This document shows, in pieces, positions 48,822 through 57,790 of a stretch of 64,000 bases of DNA; the stretch's first letter is position 1, and each line of letters begins with the position of its first letter. The notes under the pieces were generated by a model that did not search any database, was not told where the DNA came from, and saw only the letters and a list, made by a program, of their open reading frames with translations. Source of the stretch: Solenopsis invicta (Eukaryota; Arthropoda; Insecta; Hymenoptera; Formicidae); NCBI RefSeq assembly GCF_016802725.1, contig NC_052676.1, positions 8,261,437 through 8,325,436 of the forward strand, read 5' to 3'. The translations under genes and the position numbers were made by a program.

Positions 48822-51800
48822 ACGCACACACACACACACTCACTAGCGTGCTAGCCACGAACACGCAGAACATTCTGTCTTTTACTTTTCCATTTTAACA
48901 TTTATATTATACGCTCTCAGTATTGTCTAAATATATTTGCTCAGTCTAAAGTCAGTGATTAAGTGTTATTGTCCTCTTCTTTTTCAGGTGACGTGTAATA
49001 AACAATAATACGTCATATCAGACTGACGAAATTAAAATAAGATTAAAAAGCTTATCAGTCACGCTGAGCATTAAACTGTTAGAGTCCATGATCAGACCAG
49101 CAAAGATAGTTAAAAAATAACAAGTAGAAATAAGAGTATAAGAAAACATTACTGACATAAAAAGCCCTTTCCAAAAATAAATTTTACAACTAATTGTTAT
49201 AAACAAATTATTAAAAGTTCACTGTAAAGGAAAACTAATTATGCCAATTGATTCTACGGAAAAAATTACTAAAGAAACATTTATGACTCTTTTTTAAATC
49301 ATTTACATTTTATGCAAAAGTAATTAACTGTAATAAAGTATAACAAATAATTAAAACCCGTTCCTGCCCATAACCAAACCAGTAAAGATAATCCAATTAA
49401 AGATAATTTAATTGGAAATACGACCGGAGCGTTCCCGGTGAGCCAATTCCGATCAAGGAGCAAAGCGTATCATTACAAAATTAACTGGATAATGAAAGAA
49501 ATTTGATACCTTTTAGGACAGAAAGAATTAAGTTGACTTTCTGTTGTGAAAACACTGTAGCACGAATAAAATTAACATCTTCAAATACGATTGCTAATTT
49601 GTTAACATTACGATTTGTTAATGCTGCCATCATCTTCCAGATAAGGTAAAGATATCCCATAGCCGGAAATAAATTTTTTTCGTTAATAACGTGGCCTGTT
49701 AAGTATACATAATCTACATCATTTATATCAATAGTGACACTTTCTTGATTTCTGTATATTTCGTTTTTCTTTCCACAATATTTTGCAACATAATAATCTT
49801 CTAAGTAATCCCATCTATAAACATCATTAAAATTTATTATATAATACAATTATAAATAAATTTTTCGTTTATTATCAAAATTGAAGTCAGAATTGAAATA
49901 ATCATAAAATTTGAGTGCTAACATTAAAGTTTCTATTATTTTACCATTATTAAAGAATATCTATTTTTTTTATTCTACAATTATAAGTTTGATTGAAGAA
50001 TACTTCGACATCTTTCTGCTTTACGCACATTATTAAATTAATAATATAAATTTAATTATCTTATATATTTAATATTATACATATTTTCCAATATTTAAAT
50101 TTTTAATTTATCGTAAATACATTTACGAATCTGTAAGATCATATGCGCCCGACGGAAGATTGAACGAAATCAAACAAAACATATTTATTTATTTTAAAAT
50201 TCAAAGGTGTGTTTTAAGATTAATACAGAAGCAAATTAAGAAAGTATATTCCGCACAGCGGATTACACTAAAGTAATATAACAAGTTAAATTAAAGTTAT
50301 AAAAACTGATTTTCTATAAATGAGAAATTGACTAATATGATTTTCTATAAATGAGAATTGACGAACATTAAGTGTAACGTACATGACTACATTGCGTATT
50401 AATTTCCGTTTTAATGCATCAACTTTGCTGTTATATAACTGCGTTGTAGAGGAAATATGTATGTTTATTAGGATAAATAGTACAACGTAAATTTCCTTTT
50501 AATTTTTAAATAAATATAGAGTAATGTTTAGATAATTGTCATAATCTTTTAGAAAAGATAAGAAATATAATCCGATATCATATTGTTTGTTTAAATGTTA
50601 TTCTTTAATAAATATCCCATACAGCACAAAATATTTTAAAATATATATATTTTTAAATATATTTTAAAAAATTCTACGAGAAATGTTTTAAAAAGGTTTT
50701 AGTAATATTTCAAAAAGATTTATAAACATAAAATTGGTGACATTTTTACAAACATTTGAAAAATATATTAGAAATATCTTTAAAAATATTTTTATACTAC
50801 ACAAAAAAATATGCATTTTGAGAAATATTTAAGAAAGGTTTTAACAATATTATGAAAAAGTTTTAAAACATGAAAAAGGTAACATTATAAAAATATGTTA
50901 GAAATACTTTTAAAAATATCCTTTTATGCCACCCGAAAAATATTAAATAAAGTAATTTAGATTTTTGAGCAGAAAGCGGCATTGCCGCTAGACGGACACG
51001 GGAGTTTTGTACTTCGTAAGTAAAAAATCTCACAACAGAATGAAAGGCATTATGTAATTTTGCACTCTTATTTTAACAAGAATATTTTTTTGGAAACAAA
51101 TTTTCAAAATTGAACTTCGAATTGAAAAGAAGACAATTTTAGCAGTTTCATTGAAATTCAATATTTTTTATGAAAATATTTGTTTGACAGAATCTAGCGG
51201 ACATAGAAATATTTTAAATATATTTTGTGAAATATAGTTTTATTACTTTTTAAATATACCTTTTGAAGTAATATTACTAAATGATTTTACAAATATTATC
51301 AAATATATTTTATTCCATAAAATATTTCCAAAATATTTTTAAAAATATTTTTTGAACAGGATCTAATGTGTACATATTCTATAACAAATGTTATAGAAAA
51401 TATTTTTAAAATATTTTTTATAACATTTAAAAAATATTTGAATCTTTATTCAAAATATTTTAAAAATGTTTTAAAATATTTTGTGCTGTATGGGATCTTT
51501 ACTCATACAACACAGAAGATTATAGAAAAATTGTAATATTGCTGAAACATCGCAAAAATGTTGCTACAAAATCTATCCTATATGGACATTTAAATATTGA
51601 TATAAATTTTTGTTATTTGATAATTTATATTCAGCCAATTTATCTTTGGACATACATGTAATGTATACTGTACCTTATCAGAGGAGAAATCATTGGTGTG
51701 CTACGGCTTACGGGAAATTCTACTGTCGGATATAGATTTGCAATCTGTGGCTGCAATCCTGCATTATAAAGTTTTCCGATTGTTTCTAAAAATATCTCCT

Positions 51801-54800
51801 CACTATATCTTTCGGTACATTCGTATAACGCTACATTTGTTACAGTGGAATATAAAGATCCTTTTAAAATATGTTGAAGTATATTCTGAGGCGATATCTC
51901 AATTGTCACCGTATTTTTTGGAATTAAAGTTATCGCCTTTGTGAATAATACTGGAGTTGACAAATAATTTTTATAATATAAAGGTAGAATTGTATTCAAA
52001 CTCTCGTGAGTGGATGTTGTTAGCCACTTGGAGCTATGATACTTTTTTTGTAATAATAGTCTGTTCAAGTATTCCTCCATTTTAGCTGAAGCAGGTTCAA
52101 TGTAACGGCTGTGAAAAGGTATATGACAACAAGAAATCTCTTTCACAGAAATATGACTAGCCTAAAAGAATTGACAAAAACGTATTGTGAAGCATTATTC
52201 ATGAAAGCATCAAATCTCATTTAACAGATTTAAAAAATTTAAACTGAGAACACATTATAATATTATTTAAGTTATAATATACCCGCAATTCGGCGAGAAA
52301 TGCCTTTATAGAATCTGTTGGTCCGCTCACAGTAAAATTAGATGAATTATTGTAACAAGCTATATCAATATTCGAAGGACACTTGTGTTGTATGGTTTTA
52401 AGGTCGATATTAATTTCTGCCATGGAACCATTAATAATTTTTGATTCATGAAGCGCTAAACCGATAAAGTATGCCAACAAAATTGTTTCTTCAATAGTTA
52501 AACATCCATCAGCATATCCACAGACTAATTCACCAATAGAATGACCAATTATAAAGTTAGGGACGATACCAATAGATGTTAAAAGATCGACGATTCCAAT
52601 CTGCAAAACATATAAAAAAAAAAAAGAAAATATGTTTTCACCTAATTAAAATACAAATTATAGTCACAAAATAAAAATTTATATTTGTGTTTCAAACCGG
52701 TCGATTCTTATATGCATATACAAAGTCCGAATAAACGTTTTCCATTTCTTTTACCTGCAGTCCAACGAAGCCTAAGATTAAGTTAATGACGTTATCGAAA
52801 GTATTGTTATTTTGACACGTTAAGATATCTGTGAGGTGTATATCATAAGATCTCAAAATATTATTACATTTTTGGATTGCCTCAGAAAACGCTGAAAATT
52901 TCATTAGAGTATGACCTAGAAAAATATTGACACTTTTTATATCTTGTTATATGTATATGTATGCAAGTAAATAAAACTTTTTGTATAGATCTCATGTATT
53001 TTATAAAATTTTTTACTAAACTGTTTTATGTATTGTAAAACTTGATTTTTTTATTGGAAAATGATTGGCCTCTATATGTTATAATTATATATAATTTTGA
53101 ATTTCTAATTAAGCCTAACAAATAAATCTTAATAATTGTAAAGCTTATAAATTAAAAACTATATGCTTTAATTTTGTTTTAATCATTACATGGAAGAAAA
53201 GATTATATTATAGCCCTTGTAGATATAATGTCGAAGTAGTTTTTCGATAAGTTAATTGTTATATTGCTAACTTATAGTTTGCATTATATGTATTATACTG
53301 TTTGAACCTCATAAAGTAAAAAATCACTCGAAAAATTGCACCGGCTCAATTTCCACTCTTTTAGAATCTCACTCTACAAAAGGAAAACAGATTGCCAGTA
53401 TTGCAATTTCTTTACGAGAGAGTTTTATGTGTACATGTATACATTTGCATAATATTCTGCAATATTTTCTCTTCATTTTAAATAAATATGTAATTTTATA
53501 ACAAAATACTGTATTGTTGAATAAAACCAATTTTTTAAATCAATTTTCGAAGCGGAATTATATTATTATTTTTGCATTTCTTTAACTCATTTTGTAACGT
53601 TACATTTTTATGAATAATAACTTTGAGTCTTGAATCGAGTAAGCAACATATTGTTGAATATAATTATTAAGTTCTTAATTTAAAATATTGATCATTACGT
53701 TAGCAATAAAATTATTGTTTAAAATGTAAATAGAAATCGTAATACCATTTTTTCTGCTGTATTTACTTACTCATTCCAAACCAATGAGCACCTAGTCCAG
53801 AAAATATAAAACAAATCGGTCGTATCATATGTGGATATCTCACTTTATTAATTGTATTATAAGATGTTTTAGACCCAGTTATCATATATCCTCTATAATG
53901 ATGACCTTCTATGTTAGCTTTATGAATATGATGTAGCAGAGATATGTACTCTGTGTCTACTGGTCGACTTCGCAACTGCATGAGTAAAGAGACATATGTG
54001 TACATTTTTGAAATAATTTTGTTCAAAGAAAAAAAAATATTATTGATATTTTATTGAAATATTACCAAAGAAAGATATACATGTATGTTACAAGTTATAA
54101 TAAATGGTTTTATGATAAATATTATTATTATTTAATGCATTGAGTACACATTACGTCTTTTTTCTTAATTCTTTTCCTAATTAAAAATTATACTAAATAA
54201 AATTGGATATATCTGAAACTGCATTAGATATTATAATCGACTACAGAGATGACAAACAAAAAAATTAAAAAAAAAGTGATATTAATTTAAGCAGTAACAA
54301 AACTCTCGCTCTTTTGGATAATTTAATCTCTAATAACAATTTTTTAGAACATCCATAGAACGTATAATTTGCGTCTGTTTTATAATATATCGGTACGTTC
54401 GTGGACATATTATGGACGTTTTATAGATTACCGTTTAAGGGATTACCGTTTAAGGATATTTGGACGTCCAATAAGGACGTCTTTAGGACGTAAAAACATA
54501 GCATTTTTATCGAATTTTTGTACTCAAAAACGAAAAATGTAAATACGGCTACTGCGTTATGTCAATTTAATTCTAGTTTGACCATTACAAAACTTTCAAG
54601 AAGTGTGGTAATAAAGTGTTAAAGAAAATTACACTTTGGTGTGCTATTCACAAAAGATATTTTTGTCCAAATCTATAAATATATAACAGATTTAGAATAA
54701 AAATAGAGCAGCGGATTACATTTAATGTGGTTTATATCACATGCATATTAAAGGCCAGAACATTTATCGTAACCATATGTAAACGTAAAACAAATGTAAT

Positions 54801-56907
54801 ATTGATCCATTAAACAAATTGGGCGTCCGATAAACATCCTAAATGTGATAGTGCATATCCATAATTTATTTACAAAAATAAAAGAACGGCGATGTTTTGT
54901 ACATCCAAAGGACTTCTTTTGCTGGATATCTTATGTATATTCTTAACGGACGTAAAATAGGCACAAATTGTACGTCCGATTTGATGTCCTGTGCTGTATA
55001 AGCTAAATTTACAATCCCAAATATTCGCACATATCTTTACTTGTCCCTACCCACACTTGACCTCTGTCAACTTGTCTTTCAACCATCATACGGATCTCCT
55101 TATACCTCGACATACTTACGTCTTTTAAAATGATCCTAACTGCTTCTTCTGTACATCCAGACACCGTTATAAGCCTAGGTAAATCATCATTTGATGCTCC
55201 ATTGTTGATTTTTTGTTTAGAATTTGATTTTAGTAATATGTGGCAATTAGCTCCGCCAAATCCAAAGGAATTAATACCAACATAACCACCTTTCCATTCT
55301 GTTGGTTCGGTGACAATCTTTATTCTTCCTTCGATAATACTAGTCAAATTTTTTCGTGGGCGTTTGAAATAAATAGTAGGTGGAATGATACCAGTTTCCA
55401 TCGCAAATATCATCTTTAAAAAAAACATATTTTTTAGCAATAATTATAACTGATATTTCTGATATATTCTTATATAATTAATAACAATAAAAATATTAGT
55501 GTCAAAACGAGCCAATGACGAGCAATAATTCTAGTTGTTCAAAATTAAATATATTTTCTCTTACATTCAAAATAAGTAACGCGGGACTAGTTTCAGCCTT
55601 ACTACAGCCTTCTTCAGCCGCTATATTAAAAAATATTCTAACGTTGACAAATTAATTACTACAAAAGATTAATCTCCGAAATAATTTATATAAAAGCTCA
55701 AAAGAACAGCATCAATTTGAATAGTGACATTGAGTATCTCGATGGATCTTATTTTGATTTATTAGACAGAATCAAAAACAGTAACTTTCGAGACACACGA
55801 TGAAAAACATTGTTATGATCAGTACCGATACGACCTTATGAAAAATCGTTAGCAGAGTCTCGAAATTCAGTCGATCTGTCGACGAGTTTGTTTGTATTTT
55901 TCCTCTCTCCTTGAAATAAACGTCAATTTCGTTAAAATTTCTACTAACTAATTGGTATGTAACTTGCCTTTAATTACAATAACAGATAAGGTTAGTAATA
56001 TACACTAAGAAAAATTATATAAATTTGATACAGATACTATTACACGACAATAGCTAGATATAATACATAAAGATCTTCATGAATAATGGAAACAAATACG
56101 CAGCAGTGACACAGGATAACAACATACGACAGTTTTTTTAGAATATGTAGCTTGACGAGAAATGTAGTTTTTTGTACAAATTTTGACTCCGAATTAAGAT
56201 TATGTAATTAATTTGTCAATGTTAGAATATTTTTTAATATAGCTGCTGAAGAAGGCCATAGTAAGGCTGAAACTAGTCTCGCGTTACTTATTTTGAATGT
56301 AAGAGAAAACATATTTAATTTCAAACAACTAGAATTATTGCTCGTTATTGGCCCGTTTTGACACTAAAGTTTATAAACATGCGAGCGACACATAGTAAAA
56401 TAAAAATATTGTAATTATTAATATAAATTGCCATAATCACACCCTAAATACAACTAATATTATGTAAATTATTTCATGATAAATATACTTTTGCAATTTG
56501 ACAAAGACCACTGGAAGGTTCAGAGTGTCCAATATTTGATTTTACCGAGCCTACCAATAAAGGAGTATTTCTTTTAACACATATAGCATGGTCAATAGAC
56601 ATAAGTTCAACGGGATCACCAGCAAGGGTACCAGTTGCATGAGCCTCTATGTATGATAGTTTATTGGGTGAAATTCCACATTCCCCATAAAATTCTTCCA
56701 ACAACATTTTTTGTTTTTCGAACGATGGAAAAGTAATGCCTTCTTCTTTAAAGCCATCGCAATTTGCTTTACTGTATACTAGGGTTGCATATACTCTTCT
56801 TGCGTCTTTGGCTTTTTGCAAGTACATTACTGCGGCGGTATCGCTACGCATATATCCAGTGCCTTCTTCATCAAAGGGTTTACAAAAACCATCAGAAGAC
56901 AGTACCC
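34813..56907 (-). CDS. FASN: Type I fatty acid synthase (5' end outside window)
   Basis: A multidomain cytosolic enzyme making saturated fatty acids from acetyl- and malonyl-CoA with NADPH. Sixteen exons join with agreeing phases into 2160 residues ending at TGA 34813-34815. Domains by residue of this partial protein: KS C-terminal part 1-200 (EAHATGT and NIGHSE histidines), linker, MAT about 290-590 (GHSIGE serine), DH about 630-860 (LTGHVINEKNLFP histidine; FLDSMLQ Asp/Gln), methyltransferase-like and structural region about 865-1200, ER about 1205-1520 (SGTGGIGQAA), KR about 1520-1790 (GGLGGFG; SSVS and TNYGMAN), ACP about 1797-1870 (GMDSMM serine), thioesterase about 1890-2160 (GYSFGS serine, IDGAP, EGTH histidine). 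About 200 N-terminal residues with the KS cysteine are missing and must lie beyond 64000 or be lost. Animal enzymes have about 2400-2500 residues, so the rest is complete. Insects have several paralogues; which one this is cannot be told here. Confidence 0.96.
35672..37005 (-). mobile_element. Penelope-like element, truncated, with inverted terminal copies
   Basis: Both ends carry the same sequence in opposite orientation: about 54 bases starting TTAACCGAGAGGGTTTCCGG on the left (35672-35725) and ending CCGGAAACCCTCTCGGTTAA on the right (36951-37005). Between them lies the 3' part of a Penelope-like gene on the minus strand. Partial, inverted or direct terminal copies are known for this class. 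It lies in the last intron of the fatty acid synthase, same strand as the gene. Confidence 0.85.
35885..36921 (-). pseudogene. Penelope-like reverse transcriptase/GIY-YIG fragment
   Basis: Pieces in order: EFFEQTSGAAMGSPVLPIIT and WFRYVDHTFII from the reverse transcriptase palm; IPFLDVLVRRNGDG, QKPTHTDRYLYAISHHHPSQ of the thumb side; then after a gap GVYKIPCVCEKVYIGETERR, STRIKEH of a GIY-YIG endonuclease; and, after a frame change near 36040-36060, EHWMETGDIV and SVEILKHPDNLNRFLN at the end. GIY-YIG fused after RT defines Penelope-like elements. The catalytic YVDD is YVDH here, the 5' part of the RT is absent, and at least two frame changes occur. Inactive. Confidence 0.88.
37231..38211. mobile_element. 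Foldback element with about 190-bp inverted ends
   Basis: Left arm from GTTCAAAAAAAGGGTTATAT through GCAGGTAGTATTGATCAAAA to about 37435. The right arm is its inverse from about 38030 to 38211 (TTTTGATCAATACTACCTGC, AAATGACATGACTAATAAGA). The unique middle of about 600 bp has no gene; it includes a CpG-rich patch at 37780-37870. It lies in the last FAS intron. Confidence 0.8.
38283..38534 (-). CDS. FAS exon O: thioesterase helical insert
   Basis: Acceptor TTTACAG before TTATTATTGC; donor AAG/GTATAT, 84 codons. NTWEEKIKILHTYFPEELNI, ENQKLICSTMYDHLNAV, KSPITLLKP and EEDYGLHK, normal for insect thioesterase domains. Confidence 0.94.
39011..39265 (-). CDS. FAS exon N: thioesterase nucleophile
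   Basis: Acceptor TTTTAG before TACGTACTGG; donor AAA/GTTAGT (non-consensus second half). FLIVGYSFGSLISIELARLL holds the active serine; LILIDGAPDQMKFWAEKYF the Asp region. Confidence 0.94.
39295..39655. mobile_element. Short inverted-repeat element in an FAS intron
   Basis: Left ATACCCAAAATTACGGATAC and CCCAAAAGTTTGTAATGTTG pair with right AACATTACAAACTTTTGGTC and TCTAAAATTTGGGA. Arms of about 80-100 bases, well diverged. It lies between exons M and N. Confidence 0.55.
40466..40947 (-). CDS. FAS exon M: acyl carrier protein and start of thioesterase
   Basis: Acceptor GAAATAG before GAATGAAA; donor CCT/GTAAGA. LAELGMDSMMATEIKQVLE includes the serine that takes phosphopantetheine. GNVFLLPGIEGCSNIFKSIA opens the thioesterase. 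Confidence 0.95.
41823..42651 (-). CDS. FAS exon L: ketoreductase
   Basis: Acceptor GTTTGTAG before ATAATAATAA; donor ATGG/GTAAGT. CYVILGGLGGFGLELADWL binds NADPH; AVVLKDCVFENQ; HFVVFSSVSCGRGNAGQTNY with the catalytic Ser and Tyr, and Asn in GMANS. One exon holds the whole KR. Confidence 0.96.
43074..43986 (+). mobile_element. Internally deleted mariner, 913 bp
   Basis: Inverted ends CGAGGTGTGTTCAAAAAGTA then ACGGGAATTTT; the right end has one change (ACTTCG instead of ACCTCG). TA on both sides (43072-43073 and 43987-43988). Lies in the FAS intron between the ER and KR exons, on the strand opposite to the gene. It is about 400 bp shorter than the mariner at 28859. Confidence 0.95.
43280..43869 (+). 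pseudogene. Mariner transposase remnant
   Basis: Starts MDQRICIKFCVKNNK, then jumps after about 20 codons into the catalytic domain at GYDVKTKAQSSQW, so the DNA-binding half and the first catalytic Asp are deleted. A one-base frame change follows near 43610-43618 (before CHDNAPVHTS). YSPDMAPCDFFLF and ECFGDWKKR-like KCFGDWKKR end it at a TGA. Not functional. Confidence 0.93.
44006..44708 (-). CDS. FAS exon K: enoyl reductase core
   Basis: Acceptor GTTTAG before AGGAATGAC; donor AAG/GTATGA. NADPH motif SGTGGIGQAAIYLAL; RGVDIVLNSLAEEKLQAS; FLEIGKFDM; the domain closes with AAFRYMATGKHIGK. Its downstream intron holds a deleted mariner starting only 20 bases after the donor. Confidence 0.96.
46055..46296 (-). 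CDS. FAS exon J: start of enoyl reductase
   Basis: Acceptor TTATTAG before GTACAAGG; donor ATGG/GTAAGA. Reads VQGDLSTLCWVQNKIP, YTSVNFKDIMTATGRL, GLEFVGFDKRGQRIMGM, all classical N-terminal ER sequence. It has no ATG near its start, which is why it is easily missed. Confidence 0.95.
46364..47388 (-). CDS. FAS exon I: methyltransferase-like and structural region
   Basis: Longest exon, 341 codons. Acceptor GTTACAG before AATTTTCTG; donor ACG/GTACGT. Contains GGVEISGTVV, QKFAAHRDFGTMSLRDAIRM and a poorly conserved stretch as expected for the non-catalytic methyltransferase-like and pseudo-ketoreductase parts of animal FAS. No intact S-adenosylmethionine motif was seen. Confidence 0.95.
47469..47867 (-). 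CDS. FAS exon H: dehydratase, second hot-dog fold
   Basis: Acceptor ATCTAG before GGAGTAACAG; donor AGAC/GTAAGT. DIYKELKLRGYQYTGEFRGI and WVPFLDSMLQMM, which holds the second dehydratase Asp with its neighbouring Gln. Confidence 0.95.
48472..48547 (-). ncRNA. tRNA-derived sequence (SINE head or tRNA pseudogene)
   Basis: On the minus strand a T-arm CCAGGTTCAAATCCTGG with a good B box, preceded at the right distance by an A-box-like GATAGTCAAATTAGTAGG. The acceptor stem halves do not pair (ACCACCT against CTAAGGT), so a working tRNA is unlikely. It sits in a 1.6-kb FAS intron. Confidence 0.6.
48731..48839. repeat. (CA)n/(CG)n microsatellite
   Basis: About 110 bases of alternating purine-pyrimidine: CA run, CG run, CACG steps, CA run. 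A sequence able to adopt Z-DNA. Lies in the FAS intron between the two dehydratase exons. Confidence 0.95.
49510..49814 (-). CDS. FAS exon G: dehydratase, first hot-dog fold
   Basis: Acceptor TTTATAG before ATGGGATTAC; donor AAAAG/GTATCA. WDYLEDYYVAKY then YVYLTGHVINEKNLFPAMGY with the catalytic histidine, and VVFEDVNF-like VFEDVNFIRA. Confidence 0.95.
50616..51494. mobile_element. 879-bp foldback element with CCCATACAGCACA ends
   Basis: Ends CCCATACAGCACAAAATATT and the complement AATATTTTGTGCTGTATGGG. Interior AT-rich with many AAATATTTT words that extend the arms for about 250 bases on each side. No coding. In the FAS intron between exons F and G. Confidence 0.8.
51674..52161 (-). CDS. 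FAS exon F: MAT C-terminal part
   Basis: Acceptor TTTTAG before GCTAGTCAT; donor ATAAG/GTACAG. IPFHSRYIEPASAKMEEYL carries the MAT catalytic histidine; SPQNILQHIL and LYPTVEFPVSRSTPMISPLI complete the domain. Confidence 0.95.
52283..52600 (-). CDS. FAS exon E: MAT active site
   Basis: Acceptor TTTGCAG before ATTGGAATC; donor CGG/GTATAT; 106 codons. The nucleophilic serine is in FIIGHSIGELVCGYADG. VSGPTDSIKAFLAEL follows. Seven introns of similar size surround this part. Confidence 0.95.
52755..52915 (-). CDS. FAS exon D: MAT, helical part
   Basis: Acceptor TTCTAG before GTCATACT; donor CTGCAG/GTAAAA. Encodes FSAFSEAIQKCNNILRSYDI and GFVGLQ, the segment between the FSG strand and the active-site elbow. 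Confidence 0.92.
53771..53975 (-). CDS. FAS exon C: linker and start of malonyl/acetyl transferase
   Basis: Acceptor CATGCAG before TTGCGAAG; donor ATGA/GTAAGT. Contains RSRPVDTEYISLLHHIHKAN, GYMITGSK and IRPICFIFSGLGAHWFGM, the entry strand of the MAT domain. Confidence 0.93.
54340..55000. mobile_element. Diverged inverted-repeat element
   Basis: Left GAACATCCATAGAACGTATA then ATTTGCGTCTGTTTTA matches inversely right TAAAATAGGCACAAATTGTA then CGTCCGATTTGATGTC. The right end continues CTGTGCTGTATAAG, related to the CATACAGCACA ends nearby. GGACGT words recur inside. It lies between FAS exons B and C. Confidence 0.6.
55120..55413 (-). CDS. FAS exon B: ketoacyl synthase, C-terminal part
   Basis: Acceptor TTTAAAG before ATGATATTTG; donor GAC/GTAAGT, 98 codons, phase 0 at both ends. 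GIIPPTIYFKRPR and GINSFGFGGANCHILL are the usual C-terminal KS signatures, followed by the start of the KS-MAT linker. Confidence 0.95.
55496..56367. mobile_element. 872-bp element with about 165-bp inverted ends
   Basis: Starts TTAGTGTCAAAACGAGCCAA and ends with the near complement TTGACACTAA. Arms run through TTCTAGTTGT, TAAGTAACGCGGGACTAGTT, CAGCCTTACTACAGCCTTCT and TTCTAACGTTGACAAATTAA and their inverse counterparts, about 90 percent alike. No coding sequence inside. Located between the two KS exons of FAS. Confidence 0.88.
56489..56907 (-). CDS. FAS exon A: ketoacyl synthase, middle part
   Basis: Acceptor TTTCAG before GGGTACTG; donor AAA/GTATAT. Begins in codon phase 2, so an upstream exon must exist. 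Contains LSSDGFCKPFDEEGTGYMRS, then the histidine motifs EAHATGTLAGDPVE and SVKSNIGHSEPSSG, both needed for decarboxylation of malonyl-ACP. Confidence 0.95.
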
Positions 56908-57108
56908 CTGAAAGAAATCGATGACAATAAGTCAATTTCTTCAAGTCTGAATTTATTTGCTAGCTGAAGAAACATAAAAGATGCACGTATACATTAAAAT
57001 ATTACAAATAAAGTAAATTAAAAAAAAATAATAAAAAAAAGTAATAGATGAATGAGTAAATTAGATGTTAATATTGGGTGTAAGTTTCTTTTTTGAATCG
57101 TAGTTTGT

Positions 57109-57150
57109 GCTTTGAAGTTAGTGACTTGAAGTTAGTGCTTTGAAGTTAGT
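57109..57150. repeat. Three-copy tandem repeat (TTTGAAGTTAGTG)
   Basis: Three successive 13-14 bp units TTTGAAGTTAGTG, ACTTGAAGTTAGTG and CTTTGAAGTTAGTC just before a TA microsatellite. Confidence 0.85.
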
Positions 57151-57162
57151 CATTTTTAGGTA

Positions 57163-57164
<2 letters not shown>

Positions 57165-57200
<36 letters not shown>
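57165..57200. repeat. (TA)n microsatellite
   Basis: TA run that ends abruptly at the start of GC-rich sequence (TGTCACGCAC), probably the target of an element insertion. Confidence 0.95.
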
Positions 57201-57203
<3 letters not shown>

Positions 57204-57495
57204 CACGCACTTTTCGGACGCCGGAGAGCAACGGCGAAGTACGCGATCAAACAAGGTAGCGGAGACGCTACACGAAGCGCGCGCGAGAGCGACGAGAATA
57301 CCGACAGCTAGATTCCAACCAAATCGCGAAATTGGGCGCCAGACGCGATTACGCCGGTCGCGTCGCCGGGTTCACTTTTCCACGCTAAACGCCAATTCGT
57401 ATCACGCGATAACTCGTCACACAAAAGCGGAATCGTCGCTCGCACGCGGCCAGCTAGCTCCTCTAACCGGTAGAGGGGCGGGGTAGCGGAGACAG
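57201..57495. mobile_element. Left part of a GC-rich outer element (probable)
   Basis: Composition changes sharply at TGTCACGCACTTTTCGGACG. The segment is GC- and CpG-rich up to the inserted retrotransposon at 57496 and continues on its other side at 62884. TG at the start suggests a long terminal repeat, but its other end is not in the window, so this is inference. Confidence 0.45.
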
Positions 57496-57742
57496 TGTGG
57501 GGAATGATGGCTCGAGTCCTCGAGACGTACCCACTAACGACGTACGGAAGGGAAGACTGACTAATTAAACACACCACGTAATTAGTAGAACGGATATATT
57601 GTCAAGGTACAACGTGTGTACAGGACTAGCGTCAGAGAGAATCTGAATCTTTTTAGAGCTGCTCGCAGGCAGCATAGTACCAACCTTAGAACTAGTTTGT
57701 ACCGCTCAGCGCTAGGGAAGAAATGTGGTGGAAATCCCCACA
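57496..57742 (-). repeat. 3' LTR of the retrotransposon
   Basis: Starts TGTGGGGAATGATGGCTCGA and ends AAATCCCCACA as written on the plus strand. Short inverted TGTGGGG/CCCCACA tips. Differs from the other LTR by G/A changes at about 57616 and 57692. Confidence 0.97.
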
Positions 57743-57753
57743 TACTCCCCCCC
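57743..57753 (-). promoter_or_regulatory. Polypurine tract
   Basis: On the element strand GGGGGGGAGTA lies directly before the 3' LTR, the expected place for plus-strand priming. Confidence 0.85.
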
Positions 57754-57790
57754 GAGTGACAGTAAATAAATGCTATATTAGATATCGATA

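Noticed and set aside
48638..48835. 65-codon minus-strand frame rich in Cys and Val
   Set aside because: Translation of a CA/CG microsatellite.
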